This document shows positions 1 to 4,202 of a stretch of DNA of 6,392 nt, piece after piece. The notes beneath the pieces are model-generated. The model was not told where the DNA came from, did no database searches, and saw only the letters and a program-made list of their open reading frames with translations. The DNA is taken from NCBI GenBank assembly GCA_002341815.1, contig DDOT01000104.1, positions 7,168 to 13,559 of the forward strand, given 5' to 3'. Source of the DNA: Thiobacillus sp. UBA2487 (lineage in GTDB: Bacteria > Pseudomonadota > Gammaproteobacteria > Burkholderiales > Sulfuriferulaceae). The position numbers were made by a program, and so were the translations under genes. The stretch's first letter is position 1. Every line of letters begins with the position of its first letter.

Positions 1-774
1 GGCGCTCAGGTTATTATTTCCTTGTTTGGCGCTATTCCGGTGGTCGGTGATGCATTGAGCACATGGATTCGTGGTGACTTTGTGGTGTCGGATGCTACCT
101 TGAACCGTTTCTTTGCATTCCACGTCATTGCACTGCCGTTGGTGTTGCTGGGTTTGGTGGTTGCTCACATCATTGCGCTGCACGAAGTGGGTTCCAATAA
201 CCCGGAAGGCATTGAAATCAAGAAGATGAAAGATCCGGTTACGCATATTCCTCTGGATGGCATTCCGTTTCATCCCTACTACACCGTGAAGGATATTGTC
301 GGGGTGGTGGTGTTTCTGATGGTATTTTCGGCTATTTTGTTCTTTACCCCTGAGATGGGTGGCTGGTTCCTTGAACCTAACAACTTTATCCCGGCCAATC
401 CGCTGAAAACGCCACCTGAAATCGTGCCGCTGTGGTACTTCACCCCGTTCTATGCCATTTTGCGTGCAGTACCCAGCAAGTTTGGTGGTGTGATTGCCAT
501 GGGTGCATCGGTTGTCATCATGGCATTCCTGCCATGGCTGGATCGTGCCAAAGTCAAATCAATTCGCTACCGTGGACCACTGTTCAAAATTGCACTGGTG
601 CTGTTTGTCATTGCCTTCTTTGGACTGGGATTTTTGGGAACCAAGACCCCTACCCCTGAACGTACGCTGTTTGCCCGTTTGTTTATGATGATTTACTTCG
701 GCTTCTTCTTGTTGATGCCTGTGTATACCTCCATTGACAAAACCAAACCCGTGCCAGAAAGGATTCCGGAATAA
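1..774 (+). CDS. petB: Cytochrome b of the bc1 complex, 5'-truncated by window edge
   Basis: Membrane subunit of ubiquinol:cytochrome c oxidoreductase (complex III). It carries hemes bL and bH and forms the Qo and Qi quinone sites. The frame is open from base 1, so the gene begins left of the window; 257 codons plus a TAA stop are visible. A family length near 400 residues (general knowledge) implies that roughly 150 N-terminal residues, with helices A-C, are missing. Numbering visible codons from base 1, His41 and His56 in the FFAFH...VVAH helix are the helix-D heme ligands, followed by HEVGSNNPEG. The Qo motif PxWY is at 143-146 and reads PLWY, followed by FTPFYAILRAVPS. Hydrophobic stretches near 98-116, 160-177, 195-215 and 225-243 fit helices E-H. 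The stop overlaps the petC start by one base, consistent with a petABC operon whose petA should lie upstream. Identity is clear from these motifs. Confidence 0.96.
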   Translation, partial: GAQVIISLFGAIPVVGDALSTWIRGDFVVSDATLNRFFAFHVIALPLVLLGLVVAHIIALHEVGSNNPEGIEIKKMKDPVTHIPLDGIPFHPYYTVKDIVGVVVFLMVFSAILFFTPEMGGWFLEPNNFIPANPLKTPPEIVPLWYFTPFYAILRAVPSKFGGVIAMGASVVIMAFLPWLDRAKVKSIRYRGPLFKIALVLFVIAFFGLGFLGTKTPTPERTLFARLFMMIYFGFFLLMPVYTSIDKTKPVPERIPE

Positions 775-1484
775 TGAAAAAGTTAATCGCTGCTTTACTG
801 TTCCTTCCTCTGACAGCTATTGCTTCAGAAGATGTGTATCTGGACCATGCGCCGGTGAATCTGAGTAACTATGCGTCGATTCAGCGTGGAGCCAGGCTGT
901 TTACCAACTACTGCTTGAGTTGTCACAGTGCCGACTACATGCGGTACAACCGCTTGGAAGATGTTGGTTTGACGCCGGAGCAGATCACAAGCAACTTTAT
1001 TTTTGACCCCAACAAAAAAGTTGGTGATACGATGACCATCGCCATGCGTCCCGATGACGCCAAAGCATGGTTTGGTGCTTCACCCCCTGATTTGACGGTT
1101 GAAGCCCGTGCCCGCACACCTGACTGGATTTACACCTATTTGCGCAGCTTCTACGTCGATAGTTCCCGTCCAACGGGTTGGAACAACACGGTGTTTGATA
1201 AGGTTGGTATGCCTAACGTCTTGTGGAGTTTGCAAGGCAAGCAAGCGTTAAAGAAACCCGGCGAGAATGGTTCCAAGCCAGAGTTTGAAATGGCGGAAGC
1301 CGGCAAGATGTCTGCCGACCAATACGACGCTGCTGTAGGTGACTTGGTGAATTACTTGACGTTTATGTCGGAGCCTACCAAGATGAAGCGTATGGAAGTT
1401 GGCGTATACGTGCTGGCTTTCTTGGGGTTGTTCTTCGTGCTGGCCTATTTCCTGAAGAAAGAATTCTGGAAAGACATTCACTAA
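774..1484 (+). CDS. petC: Cytochrome c1 of the bc1 complex
   Basis: Heme-c subunit of complex III. It takes electrons from the Rieske protein and passes them to soluble cytochrome c on the periplasmic side. The 236-residue product starts with a Sec-type signal peptide (MKK, hydrophobic core, AIA near residue 17). The single heme-binding motif CLSCH is at residues 47-51, followed by SADYMRYNRL, a typical c1 sequence. The likely axial Met is Met146 in VGMPNVLWSLQG. A single C-terminal anchor spans about 209-227 and ends in the positive KKEFWKDIH tail. This architecture and length are normal for short proteobacterial c1. The ATG overlaps the petB TAA (TAATG), and GAAAGGA ends about 10 nt upstream as a Shine-Dalgarno, so translation is probably coupled. 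Nothing suggests damage. Confidence 0.97.
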   Translation: MKKLIAALLFLPLTAIASEDVYLDHAPVNLSNYASIQRGARLFTNYCLSCHSADYMRYNRLEDVGLTPEQITSNFIFDPNKKVGDTMTIAMRPDDAKAWFGASPPDLTVEARARTPDWIYTYLRSFYVDSSRPTGWNNTVFDKVGMPNVLWSLQGKQALKKPGENGSKPEFEMAEAGKMSADQYDAAVGDLVNYLTFMSEPTKMKRMEVGVYVLAFLGLFFVLAYFLKKEFWKDIH

Positions 1485-1506
1485 AACCGGATGTGGGGAT
1501 CAGCCA

Positions 1507-1537
1507 AACCAGGCTGCGGACTTGACCGCAGCCGGTT
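1507..1537 (+). terminator. Strong inverted repeat after petC, possible terminator or attenuator
   Basis: Eight perfect pairs (GGCTGCGG 1512-1519 with CCGCAGCC 1526-1533) close a 6-nt loop. Beyond a single bulged A at 1511, four further pairs (AACC 1507-1510 with GGTT 1534-1537) extend the stem. It begins 23 nt after the petC stop, where an operon terminator would be expected. No U-tract follows directly (the next bases are CAACCTGTC), so it is not a textbook Rho-independent terminator. It may instead stabilise the 3' end of the pet mRNA or reduce read-through into sspA. Confidence 0.5.
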
Positions 1538-1551
1538 CAACCTGTCACAAT
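1522..1551 (+). promoter_or_regulatory. Possible sigma70 promoter for sspAB
   Basis: TTGACC at 1522-1527 matches the -35 consensus at 5 of 6 positions. With an 18-nt spacer, CACAAT at 1546-1551 matches the -10 consensus at 4 of 6. Transcription would start near 1558-1560, about 60 nt before the sspA ATG. The -35 lies in the loop and 3' arm of the hairpin after petC. This is a pattern match only; sspA could also be transcribed by read-through from the pet operon. Confidence 0.3.
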
Positions 1552-1571
1552 TCTGATTTTGCAGTATTTTG

Positions 1572-1595
1572 GCCGACGGAGAATAACCCGTCGGC
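1572..1595 (+). terminator. Second inverted repeat in the sspA leader
   Basis: GCCGACGG (1572-1579) pairs perfectly with CCGTCGGC (1588-1595) across an 8-nt A-rich loop, and the stem is followed by ACTTTCATTT, an interrupted T-rich run. It could be a weak intrinsic terminator for the pet operon. It lies only 22 nt before the sspA ATG and would be in the leader of any mRNA from the candidate promoter at 1522-1551, so a leader attenuator is equally possible. Confidence 0.4.
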
Positions 1596-1606
1596 ACTTT
1601 CATTTC

Positions 1607-1611
1607 AGGTG
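1607..1611 (+). promoter_or_regulatory. Ribosome binding site that decides the sspA start
   Basis: AGGTG lies 6 nt before the ATG at 1618 and 9 nt before the next ATG at 1621. It supports a start at one of these two adjacent codons rather than the in-frame TTG at 1522, which would put both hairpins inside the coding region and add 32 residues with no SspA-like content. Confidence 0.6.
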
Positions 1612-1617
1612 CACACC

Positions 1618-2217
1618 ATGATGACCTTGTATTCGGGCAACAGTTGCCCATACAGCCAGCGCTGCAGAATTGTCCTTTATGAAAAGGGCATGGATTTTGA
1701 AATTATTGATGTTGATTTGCACAACAAACCAGAAGACCTGGCGCTAATGAATCCCTACAATCGCGTTCCGGTGCTGGTTGAACGTGATCTGGTGTTGTAT
1801 GAGGCAAATATCATCAATGAATATATCGATGAGCGATTTCCGCATCCACAGTTGATGCCGCCTGATCCGGTCATGCGCGCACGTGCGCGTTTGTTTTTGT
1901 TTACGTTTGAACAAGATTTGTTTAGTCATGTCAGTCAGATCGAACACGGAGCAAAATCCGGTGCGGAAAAAGCGCGTGCGGCGATTCGCGATAATTTGAC
2001 GCAAATTGCGCCTATTTTCACAAAGCAAAAATTCATGTTGAATGATGAGTTTTCCATGCTGGATGTAGCGATTGCGCCGCTGTTGTGGCGTCTCGACCAT
2101 TACGAGATTCAATTGCCACGTCAGGCAGCGGGTTTGTTGAAATATGCCGAGCGTTTGTTTAGCCGCCCGGCTTTTATCGAGGCATTGACGCCCAACGAAA
2201 AAGCGATGCGCAAATAA
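1618..2217 (+). CDS. sspA: Stringent starvation protein A, GST-fold RNA polymerase-associated regulator
   Basis: SspA binds RNA polymerase and alters sigma70-dependent transcription during starvation, acid stress and, in E. coli, phage P1 growth (family knowledge). The 199-residue product has an N-terminal thioredoxin/GST-like domain (about 1-80) and an all-helical C-terminal domain (about 85-199). It begins MMTLYSGNSCPYSQRC, with Cys10 in CPYS and Cys16, as in many beta- and some gammaproteobacterial homologues; E. coli SspA lacks this CPYS. The surface patch FPHPQLMP, with Pro75-His76-Pro77, matches the conserved P-H-P that contacts sigma70/RNA polymerase. Later blocks such as LNDEFSMLDVAIAPLLWRL are typical of the family. 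Length is slightly under E. coli SspA because the N-terminal extension is absent. ATG 1621 is an alternative start. sspB follows 14 nt after the stop, forming the usual sspAB pair. Confidence 0.95.
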   Translation: MMTLYSGNSCPYSQRCRIVLYEKGMDFEIIDVDLHNKPEDLALMNPYNRVPVLVERDLVLYEANIINEYIDERFPHPQLMPPDPVMRARARLFLFTFEQDLFSHVSQIEHGAKSGAEKARAAIRDNLTQIAPIFTKQKFMLNDEFSMLDVAIAPLLWRLDHYEIQLPRQAAGLLKYAERLFSRPAFIEALTPNEKAMRK

Positions 2218-2231
2218 CAGGAGCAGCATCC

Positions 2232-2669
2232 ATGCAGAATGAACATCCCGTACCTACCAAGCCGTATTTGCTGCGCGCCATATACGAGTGGTGCATGGAT
2301 CAGGGTTATACCCCTTATTTGGTGGTAAAGGCGGTACGCGGTGCTCGCCTGCCGATGGAGTTTGTTCGCGATGGTGAAATTGTTCTCAATATTTCACCAA
2401 CTGCAACCAACCAATTGAAAATGGACAATCAGTGGATACGATTTTCAGGTCGTTTTGGCGGCGTTGCACGTCAGGTCGACGTGCCGGTTGAAGCGGTGGC
2501 GGGTTTATTTGCGCGCGAAAATGGTGAGGGCTTGAGTTTTGTGGTTGAGGTGGCGCTGTCGTCCTCCGAAAACGCGACTGATGCCGATGATGCGTCTGAA
2601 CCACCCGTTGAACCACCAGAGCCGCCTGCGGGCGGCGGTGGTAAACGGCGTTTCCAGGTTGTGAAGTGA
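2232..2669 (+). CDS. sspB: ClpXP protease specificity-enhancing factor SspB
   Basis: SspB is a dimeric adaptor that brings ssrA-tagged and some other substrates to ClpXP. The 145-residue protein has the folded substrate-binding domain at about 8-108, with KPYLLRAIYEWCMDQGYTPY, LPMEFVRDGEIVLNISP, RFGGVARQVDVP and FARENGEG all recognisable. It then has an acidic, proline- and glycine-rich flexible linker (about 110-138) and a C-terminal ClpX-binding tail RRFQVVK (139-145), equivalent to the E. coli ...LRVVK tail. GGAG 8 nt upstream of the ATG is a good ribosome binding site. The linker is shorter than in E. coli, which is normal outside enterics. The last codons and stop overlap the start of a TnpB-like remnant read in another frame, yet the functional VVK tail is kept, so the gene appears intact. 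Confidence 0.95.
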   Translation: MQNEHPVPTKPYLLRAIYEWCMDQGYTPYLVVKAVRGARLPMEFVRDGEIVLNISPTATNQLKMDNQWIRFSGRFGGVARQVDVPVEAVAGLFARENGEGLSFVVEVALSSSENATDADDASEPPVEPPEPPAGGGGKRRFQVVK

Positions 2670-2740
2670 TCGGTGTGGTAATGCTGTCAGCAGCAGGAAC
2701 TCACCGCCGCGCTACAGGGGCGGCTCAATCTCGCGCCTGA
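2660..2740 (+). pseudogene. Remnant of an IS200/IS605-type tnpB 3' end (C-terminal tail only)
   Basis: Read in a frame different from sspB, this stretch gives CEVIGVVMLSAAGTHRR followed by ATGAAQSRA and a TGA at 2738-2740. From memory of the family, many IS1341-type TnpB proteins end in a tail of the form CEV-x-G-x-VM-x-x-AAGTHR, so the match covers about 17 consecutive positions with few differences. The frame is closed upstream by a TAA at 2642-2644, and no RuvC or zinc-finger region of TnpB is present, so only the extreme 3' end survives. It has no start of its own and is not expected to make protein. The left boundary is uncertain (2660-2670) because it lies in the last sspB codons. Confidence rests on recalled family sequence; a translated search would settle it. 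Confidence 0.65.
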
Positions 2741-2747
2741 GCGCAGT

Positions 2748-2772
2748 AGAAAGCCCCTTGTCCAATCAGGGC
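2748..2772 (-). terminator. Weak possible terminator for the ileS-lspA-ispH operon
   Basis: On the minus strand, GCCCT...AGGGGC forms a short stem with one bulge and a 9-nt loop, followed by TTTCT. It begins 22 nt beyond the ispH stop. It is the same palindrome as the presumed IS right-end hairpin, so a decayed mobile-element end may serve as the transcription stop for the convergent operon. The stem is short and the T-run is interrupted; a Rho-dependent stop is just as likely. Confidence 0.3.
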
Positions 2773-2793
2773 AGGATGGAGTCAACGGTGTTC

Positions 2794-3726
2794 TCAGGTC
2801 GTCTGTAAACTGCGTGGCAGCGCAAACGTTACGTTTTCTTCGATGCCATTTAATTCGTGTACCTCGCTTGCACCTAACGCTTGCAGACGTTGAATCACTG
2901 CCTGAACCAGCACTTCGGGTGCGGATGCACCCGCTGTAACACCGATACGCTGTTTGTTGTGCAGCCATTCTGCCTTGATTTGGTCGGCATTGTCGACCAT
3001 CCACGCCGCTAATCCTTGATGGGTGGCGACTTCCCGCAATCGGTTCGAGTTACTGCTGTTGGGTGAGCCTACCACAATCACGGCATCACATTGGGTTGAT
3101 AACACTTTAACCGCATCTTGGCGATTTTGCGTGGCATAGCAAATATCATCTTTCTTGGGGCCGACAATGGCGGGAAATTTGCGCTTTAGCGCGTCAATTA
3201 CCTGGCTGGCGTCATCCACTGACAGGGTGGTTTGGGTGACGTAGGCCAGTTGCAGTGGGTTGCTGACTTGCAGGCTATCGACATCACTTGGGGTTTCAAC
3301 CAGATACATGCCGCCATCGGCTTGGCCCATGGTACCTTCTACCTCGGGGTGACCTTTGTGCCCGATCATAACGATTTCCATGCCCCTGGCTCGCATTCTG
3401 GAGACTTCGAGATGAACCTTGGTAACCAGAGGGCAGGTGGCATCGAAAATGGTCAGTCCACGGGCTTCTGCCTCAATGCGCACGGATTGCGGCACGCCAT
3501 GGGCACTAAACACCAGGGTGCTGCCAGTGGGTACGTCGACCAGATCTTCGATAAAAATAGCGCCTTTGGTTTTGAGATCATTCACGACAAATGTGTTGTG
3601 CACCACTTCATGCCGGACATAGATAGGGGCGCCGAAACGGGCGAGTGCTTGCTCGACGATCGCGATAGCCCGGTCTACGCCTGCGCAGAAGCCGCGAGGA
3701 TTGGCTAACATGATGGTGGTGCTCAT
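2794..3726 (-). CDS. ispH: 4-hydroxy-3-methylbut-2-enyl diphosphate reductase (IspH/LytB)
   Basis: Last enzyme of the MEP pathway: a cytoplasmic iron-sulfur protein that reduces HMBPP to IPP and DMAPP. The 310-residue protein carries all three cluster cysteines, Cys14 ([12 protein letters not shown]), Cys98 ([10 protein letters not shown]) and Cys196 ([13 protein letters not shown]). The substrate-binding residues are also present: His43 (RHEVVHN), His76 (SAHGV), His126 and Glu128 ([11 protein letters not shown]), and the [10 protein letters not shown] and TAGASAPE motifs. Length and the ENVTFALP ending are normal. The ATG at 3726 has GGAG 7 nt upstream and overlaps the lspA stop as ATGA (4 nt), which points to translational coupling. 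The stop is only 8 nt from the edge of the IS remnant, but the C-terminus looks unaffected. Confidence 0.97.
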   Translation of the reverse strand: MSTTIMLANPRGFCAGVDRAIAIVEQALARFGAPIYVRHEVVHNTFVVNDLKTKGAIFIEDLVDVPTGSTLVFSAHGVPQSVRIEAEARGLTIFDATCPLVTKVHLEVSRMRARGMEIVMIGHKGHPEVEGTMGQADGGMYLVETPSDVDSLQVSNPLQLAYVTQTTLSVDDASQVIDALKRKFPAIVGPKKDDICYATQNRQDAVKVLSTQCDAVIVVGSPNSSNSNRLREVATHQGLAAWMVDNADQIKAEWLHNKQRIGVTAGASAPEVLVQAVIQRLQALGASEVHELNGIEENVTFALPRSLQTT

Positions 3727-4202
3727 TGAGAATCTCCAGGGCGGGGACGTTGGAAAGCGTCAAGCAGGAGTAATCCTGCACCAAGGTCAATTGCAGAATC
3801 GGCTATATTGAAAGCCGGCCAGGAAAAGTGACCGGCATGCAGCCAGATAAAATCGACAACATAACCCAAGGTGACGCGGTCAAGCAGGTTGCCGAGTGCA
3901 CCCCCTAAAATGCATCCCAGTCCAAGTTTGTAGATCAATCTGCCGTTGTTTTTCTGGAGCAGCCACAGGATTACCACGCTGGCGATCAGGGCAATGGCCA
4001 TGAAAAAACCGCGTTGCCAACCCGGTTGATTGGCCAGCAGGCTGAAGGCTGCGCCGGTGTTGCGCGCATAAACCAGCGAAAACCACGCGGTGATGACTTT
4101 TTCATCGCCGTAAGCAAATTGCTGCTGAATCATCAGCTTGCTGAGTTGATCCAGCACCAGCACCAGCATGGCCAGCATTAGGGCAAGTCGACGTTCAGAC
4201 AT
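3723..4202 (-). CDS. lspA: Lipoprotein signal peptidase (signal peptidase II)
   Basis: Inner-membrane aspartyl protease that removes the signal peptide of prolipoproteins after Lgt has lipidated the lipobox cysteine. The 159-residue product is close to the E. coli length. It has four hydrophobic segments, roughly at 6-24, 66-82, 93-107 and 133-149. The family motifs are present: DQxSK (Asp18-Lys22), ARNTGAAFS (46-54), GNLLDR (104-109), the catalytic Asp117 in GYVVDFI and catalytic Asp135 in FNIADSAI. I chose the ATG at 4202 because it gives the standard MSERRLAL N-terminus and overlaps the ileS stop by 8 nt. The longer in-frame start at 4319 would add 39 residues lying wholly inside ileS and lacking family similarity. 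Confidence 0.96.
   Translation of the reverse strand: MSERRLALMLAMLVLVLDQLSKLMIQQQFAYGDEKVITAWFSLVYARNTGAAFSLLANQPGWQRGFFMAIALIASVVILWLLQKNNGRLIYKLGLGCILGGALGNLLDRVTLGYVVDFIWLHAGHFSWPAFNIADSAIDLGAGLLLLDAFQRPRPGDSQ

Larger units (their letters stand above)
2660..2786 (+). mobile_element. Fossil right end of an IS200/IS605-family element (tnpB tail plus RE)
   Basis: After the tnpB-like stop, the sequence GTAGAAAGCCCCTTGTCC...TCAGGGCAGGATGGAGTCAAC has the order of a typical right end of these elements: an AGAAGCCCC-like arm, a short loop, a GGGC arm, then AGGA..GTCA. The hairpin (CCCT 2755-2758 with AGGG 2768-2771, plus G2753-C2772) is shorter than in intact elements, so it looks decayed. TCAA at 2782-2785 matches the right cleavage tetranucleotide known for IS605-group elements such as IS608. 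Another small stem, CCGCC 2704-2708 with GGCGG 2719-2723, lies upstream, in the part that in intact elements would give the 3' omegaRNA scaffold. No left end or transposase gene is present. The fragment fills nearly the whole gap between the sspB and ispH stops. Confidence 0.6.

Noticed and set aside
1522..1617. Longer sspA starting at TTG 1522 (32 extra residues)
   Set aside because: The extension contains both hairpins, has no SspA-like content, and a ribosome binding site sits right before ATG 1618.
1744..2229. Minus-strand 161-codon open frame antisense to sspA
   Set aside because: Opposite a well-supported sspA; composition is unlike a real protein and no motif is seen.
2670..2793. tRNA, attC site or CRISPR unit in the convergent gap
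   Set aside because: No cloverleaf or T-loop, no attC R'/R'' boxes, and no repeated units; the TnpB tail and right-end explanation fits better.
2687..3004. Minus-strand 105-codon open frame across the ispH 3' end and the gap
   Set aside because: It mostly overlaps ispH in another frame and has an Arg/Cys/Ser-rich composition typical of a shadow frame; no recognisable domain.
3232..3708. Plus-strand 158-codon open frame antisense to ispH
   Set aside because: Fully inside a clear ispH, with no plausible domain; best explained by codon bias of the true gene.
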